DNA of 64,000 bases from Streptomyces gelaticus. Its GTDB lineage: Bacteria > Actinomycetota > Actinomycetes > Streptomycetales > Streptomycetaceae. The stretch spans positions 1 to 64,000 of the forward strand of contig NZ_BMTF01000027.1 of the NCBI RefSeq assembly GCF_014649535.1. Direction: 5' to 3'. A program made the translations under genes and the position numbers. Within the stretch, counting starts at the first letter, position 1; the number at the start of each line of letters is the position of its first letter. Under the pieces are notes generated by a model that searched no databases, had not been told where the DNA came from, and worked only from the letters and a program-made list of their open reading frames with translations. This document shows positions 51,094 to 59,357 of this stretch, in pieces.

Positions 51094-51944
51094 GGCCGAC
51101 CGTCCTTGTCGTGCTTCTTGGTGGGGTGCGGCCAGGGGGTGAGGTGTTCGGTGAGCCAGCCGGGGGCCTGGGACGGCTTGGGCTCGGTGGGGCCCTCCAT
51201 CGTGATCCGCTCATGGATGGTCGCGGCGCGCGGCAGCAGTGCCTCGACGTAGGCGCGGCGCAGCTCGTCGGTGCTGTCGAAGCCCGGCTCGTCCACCAGC
51301 CATTCGTCGGGGACGTCCGCCGCGACCTCGGTGAGCAGCTCCTCGGTGACCAGCGGGGCGAGTTCGGCGGCGGCCGCCGCGATGTCGGGCGCGAACGGGG
51401 CGAGCGCGTGGTCGGAGGCGTTGTACGGCTTGGCGGCGGACGCCTGGGCGCCAGGCCAGTTGTGGTGCCAGATCATGGTGGCGCCGTGGTCGATGAGCCA
51501 CAGGTCGCCGTGCCAGATCAGCATGTTCGGATTGCGCCAGGACCGGTCGACGTTGTTGATCAGCGCATCGAACCAGACGACCCGTCCGGCTTCCACCGGG
51601 TCCACCTGGTAGGCGAGCGAGTCGAAGCCGATCGAGCCTGGCAGGAAGTCCATCCCGAGGTTGAGTCCGCCGCTGGCCTTGAGGAGCTCCTGCACCTCCT
51701 GGTCCGGCTCGGCGAGCCCGATGACCGGGTCGAGCTGGATCTGTACGAGGTCGGGGACCCGCAGTCCGAGACTGCGGCCGAGCTGCCCGCAGATGACCTC
51801 CGCGACCAGTGTCTTGCGGCCCTGTCCGGCGCCGGTGAATTTCATGACGTAGGTGCCGAGATCATCGGCCTCGACGATCCCGGGGAGCGAGCCACCCTCA
51901 CGCAGGGGCGTGACATAGCGGGTCGCTACAACCTCATCCAACAC
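51090..51944 (-). CDS. HipA-like protein kinase
   Basis: 284 residues. Kinase landmarks are the ATP-binding Lys35 in TYVMKF, the catalytic loop VDRSWRNPNMLIW (Asp and Asn) and the metal site WLIDHG. HipA proteins phosphorylate a translation factor or tRNA synthetase and halt growth; here no HipB-type DNA-binding antitoxin is beside it. GTG start at 51944. The first 35 codons are duplicated at 56322, and a decayed integrase gene points at its start, so the 5' end has served as an integration site. Confidence 0.82.
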   Translation of the reverse strand: MLDEVVATRYVTPLREGGSLPGIVEADDLGTYVMKFTGAGQGRKTLVAEVICGQLGRSLGLRVPDLVQIQLDPVIGLAEPDQEVQELLKASGGLNLGMDFLPGSIGFDSLAYQVDPVEAGRVVWFDALINNVDRSWRNPNMLIWHGDLWLIDHGATMIWHHNWPGAQASAAKPYNASDHALAPFAPDIAAAAAELAPLVTEELLTEVAADVPDEWLVDEPGFDSTDELRRAYVEALLPRAATIHERITMEGPTEPKPSQAPGWLTEHLTPWPHPTKKHDKDGRP

Positions 51945-51955
51945 TTTCCCAGGCC
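51839..51955. repeat. Left copy of the att-like repeat (5' end of hipA)
   Basis: This segment spans the first 35 codons of the intact kinase gene and a few bases upstream. It aligns with 56216-56335, including exact blocks CACCCTCACGCAGGGGCGT (51893-51911) and ACATAGCGGGTCGC (51913-51926). It is the probable left attachment site of the element. Confidence 0.7.
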
Positions 51956-52020
51956 ACCTATCTCTTCAGACTTGCAATCCGTGGATCACTGCTTCGGGGG
52001 CGCAGGGCAAGAAGTCGTGG

Positions 52021-52760
52021 TCAACGATGCTGGGGAGAATCTGGGGAGTTTCGATCGGCCTGCCGGCCTCCCCGCTCCCCAAGGGCCCCGTCGATGGCGC
52101 CGCGTCCCTTGCTGCCCGCCTCCGGCATGAGGTGAGCATAGTAACCGAGGGTGATCGCGGGCGAGGAGTGTCCGAGCCACCACGCCAGGGTCACCATGGA
52201 CTCTCCTGGCGCCAGCAGGAGCGAGGCATAGGTGTGCCGGAGTACATGGAATCCGTCCTTATGGACCGCCGCCCACTGCCAGGGTTTCGCTCCCTCGGCA
52301 CGTGGCGGGATGACGTCGGCCGCAGCCAACGCCGGCTTCCAGGTGTAGGTGTTCCAGGTGTTCACCGCGATGGCGTTGCCGAAGCGCGTGGTGAGCAGCA
52401 GGCAGACCTTCTCCCTCTCCCCCTCCGGGTTGATGGCGTCGCGGACGCGAAGCGCCGTTCCCATTGGCCGTGCGTCGCGCGGCTCCCGTGACGATTTGGG
52501 CCAGCGCACAGATTTCGCGTGCACAGGGTTGCGCTCGAGGCGCTTGTCGTCGACGGCCGCTTCCGGAATGGGCGAAAGCTCAGAAAGGACGCCGCGTTGG
52601 CAGTCGACCGACAAGACTGTTGACTCCAACTTGGTTATGAACGCCCGCGGATCCGTTGCGGCGATGTTCCTGAGCGGGAGCTGGCCCAGGTGCGGGATGA
52701 GTTGGCGGCCGGGAGCGGTTCGGGGACACGCCCGACGCACTGCCCGCGCCGCCGGCCCCG
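52021..52760 (-). pseudogene. Tyrosine integrase pseudogene
   Basis: Minus-strand reading gives core-binding fragments (LIPHLGQLPLRNIAATDPRA, SVDCQRGVLSELSPIPEAAV) and a well-kept catalytic C-terminus (FHVLRHTYASLLLAPGESMV, LGHSSPAITLGYYAH) with the H-x-x-R, H/G-H and Tyr residues. Between ALRVRDAINP and LLTTRFGNAI a block is missing; that block should contain the first catalytic Arg. The N-terminus also lacks a proper beginning. It ends NSPDSPQHR at 52021, 76 bases before the hipA start. Confidence 0.8.
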
Positions 52761-52805
52761 GGGCTCCGATTGACGGCACGGCCGGGGCGGTGTGACGATG
52801 CGCCG

Positions 52806-53987
52806 ATGTCGGACCTGCACGCCCGGATGGCCGCCCGGGTCGATGACCTCACGGCCGTCGTGGTCGCGCGCTGCGCGGCGGAGGCGCCGTTCTACGGGGC
52901 GCTGCCCCGCGCCACCCTCCAGGGCGAGGTGGCGCGGTCCATCGCGGCGGTGCACGCACTGTTGCTCAGGGCACTGCGCGACGGCGGCGGGGGTCCGATG
53001 GGGCCGGGCGATCTGACCCGGCTCATCGAGTGGTCGGCGCGCCGGGCCGAGGAGCGCGTCCCCCTGGAGGCGGTGATCGCCGCGTACCTGATCGGCGCCG
53101 ACGTGTGGTGGCAGACGCTGACCGAGGTCGCGGAGCCCGGTGAGCTGGCCGGGGCGGGCGGCAAGCTGCTCGCCTGCCTGCACGCCGCGCTGCCCGCGGT
53201 CGTCCTCGCCCACCAGAACGCCCAGGAGGACCTCCACAGCGAGGACAAGCGCGTACGGCGGGCCCTGCTCGGCGCCCTGCTGGCAGGACGGCCGTACGAG
53301 GAGCTGGCGGGCGTGGCGCGGGTGGCCGTGGTGGGTGAATACGAGGTGGTTGCCTTCGCGTTCGAGTCCGACCCGCCGAGCAGATTGGTGCAGTCCTCGC
53401 TCGACGCCTTCACCGGGATCCCTGTGCTGATGGACCACGTCGCTCGGATCGCCTTGTTGCCGGGCAGGTCCGACGTGCCGGGCCTGGTGGCCCGGCTGGA
53501 GAAGGACGTGGGGCAGCCCGTGCGCGCCGCCGCCGCCCGCTCCTCCGTACCAGGGGCCATCTCCTCGGCGGCGCAGGAGGCCGGCTGCGTGCTGGATCTC
53601 GTCCGGCGCCTGGGACGCCCGCCCGGGTGCTACCGCCTCGACGACGTGCTGCTGGAGCACCAGCTTGCACGCCCCGGGGACGGCCTGGTGCGGCTGGCGG
53701 CCAAACTCGACCCCTTGGAGGAGCATCCGTACCTGCTTGAGACGCTGCGCGTGTTCGTGGAGCGGGGGCTCAACCGCCGCCAGACGGCGTTGGAGCTGTG
53801 CGTCCACCGCAACACCCTGGACTACCGGTTGCAGCGAGTGAGCGCGCTGACGGGCCTCGACCTCGCGGTTCCCGCGCAGGCGCGGCTGATCCAGGCGGCG
53901 CTCATCGCCAGGGACCTGGCCGGGCCCGCGGATCACCGCGGGGTCACCGGATGGCAGGGGTCCGCAGGAGCAGCGGAAGGCGGATGA
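52806..53987 (+). CDS. PucR-family (CdaR-like) transcriptional regulator
   Basis: 393 residues. The N-terminal half is a helical sensory region (AVIAAYLIGADVWWQTLTEV); a GGDEF-like middle fold follows; the C-terminus is the PucR HTH (TLRVFVERGLNRRQTALELC, VHRNTLDYRLQRVSALTGLD). PucR regulators act on purine or aromatic catabolism genes. It is convergent with the broken esterase gene, whose remnant overlaps its 3' end. Confidence 0.85.
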   Translation: MSDLHARMAARVDDLTAVVVARCAAEAPFYGALPRATLQGEVARSIAAVHALLLRALRDGGGGPMGPGDLTRLIEWSARRAEERVPLEAVIAAYLIGADVWWQTLTEVAEPGELAGAGGKLLACLHAALPAVVLAHQNAQEDLHSEDKRVRRALLGALLAGRPYEELAGVARVAVVGEYEVVAFAFESDPPSRLVQSSLDAFTGIPVLMDHVARIALLPGRSDVPGLVARLEKDVGQPVRAAAARSSVPGAISSAAQEAGCVLDLVRRLGRPPGCYRLDDVLLEHQLARPGDGLVRLAAKLDPLEEHPYLLETLRVFVERGLNRRQTALELCVHRNTLDYRLQRVSALTGLDLAVPAQARLIQAALIARDLAGPADHRGVTGWQGSAGAAEGG

Positions 53988-54935
53988 ACCACGGCCGGCG
54001 TCGGCGAGCGCTCGGCCTGTCATCTGCCAGAGCCAGGCGCCGAGTTCCTCGTGCCGGGGTGCGAGGACCGGGCCGGCGCCGGGGTGGTCGAAGACCATGA
54101 CGGGCCGGTCCGCGTTCCAGCCGGACCAGCCCGGCTGTCCGGTAGTGGCGAAGGCGACCCAGGCCCGGTGCATGGCGTCGGCCAGTGGCTGGGGCGCGCC
54201 GGGCCTGGTCAGGTCCTCGGCCGCGCGCAGGTTGTCGAAGACGAAGCCGAGTTCCAGCGCATGGCACGCGCCGAGTCCCAATCACGGGCGAGCGCCAGCA
54301 GAATTCGTAGACGAAGGTGCGGGCGGGCCGGGAGTCGGCGAGGCGGTTGAGCGGCCCCCGCGGCAGCAGGTCGGTGGCCATCTCTCCCAGGATCTCACCG
54401 GGTTTGGCGTGCGGCCGGGTGGCTCGGTACAGGCGTGCCACGCGTTGCGGGACACGGATCTTCAGCAGTGCCAGCCGCAGGGTGATCCGGGTGATCCGGT
54501 CCACGGTTCCGCCGGGTACGAACCACAGCCGGTACTCCTCCCGGTTGCAGCCCAGCAGGTCGACCTCGGGAAGGGGCGGGGCGGCGGGTACCACGTCGCC
54601 GTCGACCACGATGTGGAAGCCGGGACCGCCGCCGATGGGGTCGGACCGGTCGACGACGGCGGCCTGCGCGTCCAGCAGCAGGTCTCGGTCCACCGCCGCG
54701 AACGCCTCGGCGGTGGCCGGGATCCGCAGTCTCTTCGCCATGGACCGTACGGTCTTCGCGCCCTCGCGGCGCGACATCGTGTGCGGCGGGCCGCTCTGCA
54801 GGATCGCCCGGTGGAACAGCCCGGCCGCGTGGGGGCTGGTCATGAGGGCCGCGACGCTGATCGCGCCGGCGGACTCCCCGCACACGGTGACGTTCGCCGG
54901 ATCTCCGCCGAACGGGGGCCGGCCGCCCCTGGTCG
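53944..54935 (-). pseudogene. Carboxylesterase (type B) pseudogene
   Basis: FGGDPANVTVCGESAGAISV is the nucleophile block of type-B carboxylesterases, but about 170 residues that should precede it are absent. Downstream the reading frame shifts near 54285: TFVYEFCWRSPV is in one frame and GACHALELGFVFDNLRAAED in another. The shifted frame has no proper stop. It is truncated and frameshifted, therefore inactive. Confidence 0.75.
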
Positions 54936-55008
54936 CGGGAGCGTCAGGGGCGGGCGGCGTGGATCGGGACGGCCGCCGGTCACGGCGGAAGGGATCTCCG
55001 GGAGCGGG

Positions 55009-55863
55009 TCACCGGTTTGCGAGGCCGTTGCGGCGGACGTCGGACCAGGTGTCGCTGTCGGTGCAGATCCCGCAGTCGGCCCCGAAGAACTGTGCTCTCG
55101 CCGTCTGGTCCCCCATCAGGTGTGCCTTGAACCAGGCGGTGGTGGGCGCGGCGAACGGGCCGGGGTCGCCCACGACCGTGAAGTGATCGGCGCCGCGCAG
55201 TTCCCCGTAGATGGCCGGTATGTGGTCGGCGTCGTTGTAGAAGTTCTTGACCAGGAAGGGGAAGACGATGCTGTCCTTCTGCCCGGCCAGGAGGAGCGCG
55301 GGTACGTGTACGTCGTCGATGTCGGCGAGCGGCCCGGGCTGGATGGGCAGGATGGTGTCGATGCGCGGGTCCGCGCCGACGACGATGGCGGCGGCGCCGC
55401 CCTGCGAGTGACCGGACGCGCCGATGTGCTCCAGGTCGACACGGTCGTGGAAGGGGCTGCCTTGGTCGGCGTTGCGACGGGTGAGCAGGTCGATCCCGGC
55501 GCGCATGGAGATGCCGAGGTTGGACTGCGGGGTGTTGGCGGCAGCGACGATGAAGCCCTGACTGGCCCAGTGGAGCAACAGGTCGCGGTAGACGACCGGG
55601 AAGGCGAAGGTGCCGTTTCCCCACACGATCACGGGATGGCGGCGGTCGCTGGTCGCGATGTCACGCGGGTAGTACAGGGTGGTCACCACCCCGACCTCCA
55701 CCGCGGTGGCGTAGGGGCCGGGAGCGCCGTAGTCGGCCGCGGCCGCCTCGGCACTGGCACCGGCAGGGGAACCGGTGGCCGCCGCTGCCGCTCCCGCGCC
55801 GGCAGAAGCCGTCAGCAGGAGCAGGAGCGAGGTCAGGGGGACGAGCAGTTTTCTCCAGAGCAC
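55009..55863 (-). CDS. Secreted alpha/beta hydrolase
   Basis: 284 residues. Signal peptide LLVPLTSLLLLLTASAGAGA. The core has PVIVWGNGTFAFPVVYRDLL, nucleophile in HIGASGHSQGGAAA, acid region LLLAGQKDSIVF and catalytic His in LRGADHFTVVG. A CGIC pair near the end may form a disulfide. It resembles chlorophyllase/cutinase-like extracellular esterases. GTG start six bases after GGGAG. Same strand as the esterase remnant. Confidence 0.82.
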   Translation of the reverse strand: MLWRKLLVPLTSLLLLLTASAGAGAAAAATGSPAGASAEAAAADYGAPGPYATAVEVGVVTTLYYPRDIATSDRRHPVIVWGNGTFAFPVVYRDLLLHWASQGFIVAAANTPQSNLGISMRAGIDLLTRRNADQGSPFHDRVDLEHIGASGHSQGGAAAIVVGADPRIDTILPIQPGPLADIDDVHVPALLLAGQKDSIVFPFLVKNFYNDADHIPAIYGELRGADHFTVVGDPGPFAAPTTAWFKAHLMGDQTARAQFFGADCGICTDSDTWSDVRRNGLANR

Positions 55864-56196
55864 AGCGGACTCCCGATGTCGTCACGGTGAACTGGATGTC
55901 TCATCCGGCTCACGCCTTGTCTGATCGCACATCCTGAAGCACGGTTCGAGACCCGTCTCTGCGCAATCGCGGCAAGCAGCGACGTCGGAGTTTGTGCAAC
56001 ATGCCGAGAGGCCTGAGCGCGGTGAGGGTGCCATGCTCGGTTCCGCCGCTACGACAGAGAGCCCGCCGCCCGGTCCCGAGAAGAGCGTCATCGGCTACGG
56101 CTCCGTTATCTTCTCCGAGCCAGATATCCGGTGGGGCGCTGCGGAAACCGCTTCATCTGCACTGGTCAGAGGCGACTGAAGGTGCATCGCTCCAGT
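55864..56196. other. Gene-free stretch before the hipA fragment
   Basis: About 330 bases with no supported gene. The promoter of the secreted hydrolase must lie at its left side. A GGTTCGAGACCC string at 55936-55947 looks like a tRNA T-arm but has no matching acceptor or anticodon arms. Confidence 0.4.
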
Positions 56197-56322
56197 TCAG
56201 CGCGACGTGGTCGACAACTTCATGACGTATATACCGAGATCGTCGGCCTCGACGATGCCCGGGAGCGAGTCACCCTCACGCAGGGGCGTCACATAGCGGG
56301 TCGCGATCACTTCTGTGAGCAT
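56197..56322 (-). pseudogene. hipA 5' fragment (second copy)
   Basis: Minus-strand ATG at 56322 encodes MLTEVIATRYVTPLREGDSL then PGIVEADDLGIYVMK, almost the same as the intact kinase start, then diverges into LSTTSR and a stop. It ends at the ATP-binding Lys. It is the displaced or regenerated 5' end left at the right side of the element. Confidence 0.8.
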
Positions 56323-56335
56323 TTTCCCAGGCTAA
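56216..56335. repeat. Right copy of the att-like repeat
   Basis: Direct repeat of 51839-51955 with exact blocks CACCCTCACGCAGGGGCGT (56271-56289) and ACATAGCGGGTCGC (56291-56304). It is 4378 bases from the left copy, measured start codon to start codon. Confidence 0.7.
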
Positions 56336-56401
56336 CCGGCTGCCGAGCTTCACGATCCAAGGATCCGGCTGAATCGCTGCACACGCTGCCGAGACCGGCA
56401 A

Positions 56402-56630
56402 TCAGCCCTGGGGAGAATCCGGCGAGTTCTGGCCTGTGGCCTCACTGCCGCGCTCCCCCGACAGCCCGTCGACGGCCCCTCGCCGCCGGCCTCAGGCATG
56501 AAGTGAGCACAGTGGCTGAGCGTGTTCGTCGGGGACGAGTACCAGCCTCGCCGAGGTCACTACCGACTCACCGGCCTCCAGGACGACCGGGGCGTCGGTG
56601 TGCCACGCGAGCATCGGACCATGGCGCGGG
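56402..56630 (-). pseudogene. Second integrase relic (3' end)
   Basis: The minus strand ends DGLSGERGSEATGQNSPDSPQG with a stop at 56402, closely matching the end of the other integrase (...GERGGRQADRNSPDSPQHR). Upstream, LEAGESVVT matches the LAPGESMVT region, after which frameshifts and a stop break the reading. The gap to the hipA fragment start is 79 bases, against 76 in the left copy. Confidence 0.75.
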
Positions 56631-56668
56631 AGGCGGAGGGGTTTGTCCTGGACGAGGGCCTCCGCGTC

Positions 56669-57097
56669 CTACGACTCCGCATTCTCGACGCCCGCCGGGA
56701 GAAGCTCCATCAGCATCCGGTCGAGTGCGGTGTCGATCTCCTCGCCGCCGTACTCCTCTGCGGACCGCGTCCTGACCACGAAGTCACGCACATCGGCCGA
56801 TGCCATCCTGACGACACACCAGGCCCGTCCCGAGACGAGTTCGACGTCCGTCTCGTCCTCACCGTGCGGACGGACTCGCACATCACCCTCGCCCGAGGGA
56901 AGGATGAGCCCAGTGGCGAGCAGATCCCGGCTGAACACCCAGGTGGCGACCGGTGGCTCGTTCTCGGTCACGAGAAAATCCATCCGAACCGCCAGTGGAT
57001 CGTCCGGCAAGTGCCGCATGAGCAAGGACACTTCATACCATTCACCCACCACCGACTGTACTGTCACGTTGATTCTTTTCTCAACGGGGAGTCTCAT
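56669..57097 (-). CDS. SsgA-like sporulation/cell-division protein (SALP)
   Basis: 142 residues, the usual SALP length. DPLAVRMDFLVTENEPPVAT, WVFSRDLLATGLILPSGEGD and VRVRPHGEDETDVELVSGRA follow the SsgA pattern (D-P-x-A-V ... W-x-F-A-R-D-L-L-x-x-G ... G-x-G-D-V-x-V). SALPs guide septum placement and spore wall formation. ATG at 57097 six bases after AAAGGA; an upstream GTG at 57118 is possible. It adjoins the second integrase relic, so it may be cargo of the tandem element. Confidence 0.85.
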   Translation of the reverse strand: MRLPVEKRINVTVQSVVGEWYEVSLLMRHLPDDPLAVRMDFLVTENEPPVATWVFSRDLLATGLILPSGEGDVRVRPHGEDETDVELVSGRAWCVVRMASADVRDFVVRTRSAEEYGGEEIDTALDRMLMELLPAGVENAES

Positions 57098-57195
57098 GCC
57101 AATTCCTTTCGCCACCACTCGAAATTACGGGTTCTCCGGATGGCGGCGAGCCTCCCCGAGCACGCGATCTTGAGCTCGTGCGCACACCTCGAAGG

Positions 57196-57930
57196 TCAGG
57201 GCCGGCCCGGTCGGCTCGTCGCCCGTACCGCGTCCCGGATCAGGTCGGCGACCCGCTTGGGTTCGGACAGGGCGACGGCGTGGGAGGCGTCCGGTAGCTC
57301 GACGACGACGGCCCCGGCACGCTCAGCACCGAAGCGCTGCACACAGGGGTTGATCGCGCGATCGGCCCCGGCTACCAGGGCCCATGACGGCTTCGTCCGC
57401 CACGCGGCCGCAGAGGCCGTCTCGGTGAACGCCGCCGCGGCGAGCGGGCGTTGGGCCGCCGCCAGGACCCGGGTGACGTCCTCGGCCACATCCGCGGCGA
57501 AGACCGAGGGGAAGGCCGCCTCGTCGATGGTGACCTCGATGGCTGAATCGCCGTCGAGGAGGGGGTACGTCCACTCCTTCAAGTTGCTCGCCAGCGGGGA
57601 GTCGGGGAAACGCCCCTGCAGTTCGCCGAGGCTCTCGCCCTCATGCGGTACGTAAGCGGCGACGTAGACGAGCCCGACGACGTTCTCCGCGGCGCCGGCC
57701 ACGGTGATCAGCGCGCCGCCGTAGGAGTGACCGACGAGTATGACGGGGCCGTCGATCTGGGAAACGACGGAGGCGACGTAGGCGGCGTCGGAGGCGAGAC
57801 CGCGCAGTGGGTTCGGCGGCGCGATCACCGGGATGCCGCAGCTCCGCAGTTCCGAGATGACGCCTATCCAGGCTGCCGCGTCGGCGAAGGCGCCGTGCAC
57901 GAGGACGACGGTGGGGGCGGGGGTGGTCAT
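57196..57930 (-). CDS. Alpha/beta hydrolase
   Basis: 244 residues. TVVLVHGAFADAAAWIGVIS gives the oxyanion region, VILVGHSYGGALITVAG the nucleophile Ser, GADRAINPCVQRF the acid region and LPDASHAVALSEPKRV the catalytic His. This compact type (salicylate esterase/MES-like fold) acts on small esters. ATG at 57930; no close ribosome site beyond GAGAGG ten bases back. Confidence 0.85.
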   Translation of the reverse strand: MTTPAPTVVLVHGAFADAAAWIGVISELRSCGIPVIAPPNPLRGLASDAAYVASVVSQIDGPVILVGHSYGGALITVAGAAENVVGLVYVAAYVPHEGESLGELQGRFPDSPLASNLKEWTYPLLDGDSAIEVTIDEAAFPSVFAADVAEDVTRVLAAAQRPLAAAAFTETASAAAWRTKPSWALVAGADRAINPCVQRFGAERAGAVVVELPDASHAVALSEPKRVADLIRDAVRATSRPGRP

Positions 57931-58345
57931 GGAGAGGTTCTCTTCTCGGTGTCGGGCCGCCGTGCGGGGCGTCGCGCAGTGTGCCGAAGGCGCCCACGGT
58001 AGAGCCGAAGGGACGAGACCCCTTGTGCACCGGCGCACCGCCGCTGCCGTGCCAGCGCACTGAGCCCATGCATTCCCCCGGCGATGCGGGGCCGTGGCGA
58101 ATCGGTGCGTGGCAGGGGGATCCTGCGGTGGCTCAGGCAGGGGTCGGGCCGAGAACTCCTGCAACGGGGCGCGGGACCGGCGACGGTCGAGAAGGTGAAC
58201 GGTCGTCCGGGAGAACCGATCCCCGATCACGGACCGGCGGAACTCCGCCTCGGCGGCGAAGGAGGACAGGAAGTCCGATGCCGGCGTGCCCGTCCCCGCG
58301 CCGCCGCGCGCGGGGACATCAAGAGAATCCGAACGAGCGATCGGG
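57931..58345. other. Gene-free stretch between two hydrolase genes
   Basis: About 415 bases. Both flanking genes run on the minus strand. I see no supported ORF and no clear promoter; a GC-rich CCCCGCGC/GCGCGGGG hairpin near 58295-58317 could be the terminator of the gene to the right. Confidence 0.4.
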
Positions 58346-59203
58346 TCAGCGGAACCCCGCACCGTGTGGTTCCTCGGCCAGGAACTTCTCGACCACCGCG
58401 TTGAACGCGGCCGGGTTTTCGAGGAAGGGGAAGTGAGAGCTCGCCACGTCGGAGGGGAAGACGTGCAGTCGCGCATCGGGAATCTGCTCGGCGATGAAGC
58501 GCTGCGAATCCGGGTGCACATGGCTTCCCTCGCAGCCGATCACCAGGGTCGGCACATCGACCCGGGGAAGTACGTCGCGCCAGTCCTGAACGCAGTGGTC
58601 GAACAGCAGAGGTACGCCGGCGTACGCGGGTGTCGCGGTGATCTGCTCGGCGACGAAGGCGAGCATCTCCGGGTCGGGCTCGCCGGAGAACATGCCGCGT
58701 ACGAAGTCGGCACGCACTGTGTCGCCCCCCGGCGCCGCGAGTGCGGCGCCCAGAGCGAGAAGCTCCGACACATCGAAGATGGCGCCGGAGTCCTGCTGCT
58801 CACGCTCGGTCGTCCAGGGAACGGCAGCGACGGCTGCCGGCTGGTCCACGGCGACGAAGCGCCGGATCCGTCCGGTGCCGTACTGGTCGATGAAGCTCCA
58901 CCACACCGAGACGCCCATGGACCAGCCCAGCGCGTCGAACCGCTCCAGCCGGAGATGGTCGACGAGTTCGAGCACGTCGCGGGAGAGGCGAGCGATGCGA
59001 TAGCCGTGATGCGGCTTGTCGGACAGTCCGTGGCCGCGCAGGTCGATGGTGACGACGCGACGGCCGGGGGACAGATCCGCGATCTGATGGCGGAACATCG
59101 CTTGCGTCTGACCCCAGCCGTGCAGCATGACCAGAGGCATGCCCTCGCCACCACTGTCCCGGTACGCGAGCCGTGTCCCGTCCGTCGTGATCAATTCCCT
59201 CAT
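58346..59203 (-). CDS. Alpha/beta-fold hydrolase
   Basis: 285 residues. LVMLHGWGQTQAMFRHQIAD, RVVTIDLRGHGLSDKPHHGY and FDALGWSMGVSVWWSFIDQY (nucleophile Ser) are typical of perhydrolase/esterase members; PTLVIGCEGSHVHPDSQ holds the acid region and SSHFPFLENPAAF the catalytic His. ATG at 59203 with AGGAG seven bases upstream. It lies 154 bases downstream of the PucR gene, same strand, and may be its target. Confidence 0.87.
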   Translation of the reverse strand: MRELITTDGTRLAYRDSGGEGMPLVMLHGWGQTQAMFRHQIADLSPGRRVVTIDLRGHGLSDKPHHGYRIARLSRDVLELVDHLRLERFDALGWSMGVSVWWSFIDQYGTGRIRRFVAVDQPAAVAAVPWTTEREQQDSGAIFDVSELLALGAALAAPGGDTVRADFVRGMFSGEPDPEMLAFVAEQITATPAYAGVPLLFDHCVQDWRDVLPRVDVPTLVIGCEGSHVHPDSQRFIAEQIPDARLHVFPSDVASSHFPFLENPAAFNAVVEKFLAEEPHGAGFR

Positions 59204-59357
59204 GTCATCTCTCCTGGTCACGGCCTGGCCGTCGCGCCCGTCCCGTCCCCCACGGTTTCGGATGCGGCGCGGCGCCACCGTGTGTTGCAGGAATCGGGCG
59301 GGAGGTCGTTCTTGTTTCGTCGAAGCGGTGGGAGCCGGCCACGAGGCCGGGTGGGGA

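Larger units (their letters stand above)
51839..56335. mobile_element. Decayed integrative element at the hipA 5' end
   Basis: A 4.4-kb segment bounded by direct copies of the hipA 5' end. A tyrosine-integrase pseudogene reads toward the left copy, the place an int gene normally occupies next to attL. Inside are a PucR regulator, a broken carboxylesterase and a secreted hydrolase; no replication or transfer genes remain. A second integrase tail just right of the right copy shows that a related element inserted at the same site, giving a tandem array. Confidence 0.65.

Noticed and set aside
55930..55960. tRNA-like GGTTCGAGACCC string
   Set aside because: The T-loop-like sequence lacks a paired stem of five and no anticodon or acceptor arm can be folded around it.
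56033..56179. 48-codon ORF before the hipA fragment
   Set aside because: No ribosome site, no recognisable motif, and it lies in a decayed element.
58084..58404. 107-codon plus-strand ORF between two hydrolase genes
   Set aside because: Arg/Gly-rich with no motif, no ribosome site, and it overlaps the 3' end of a real minus-strand gene.
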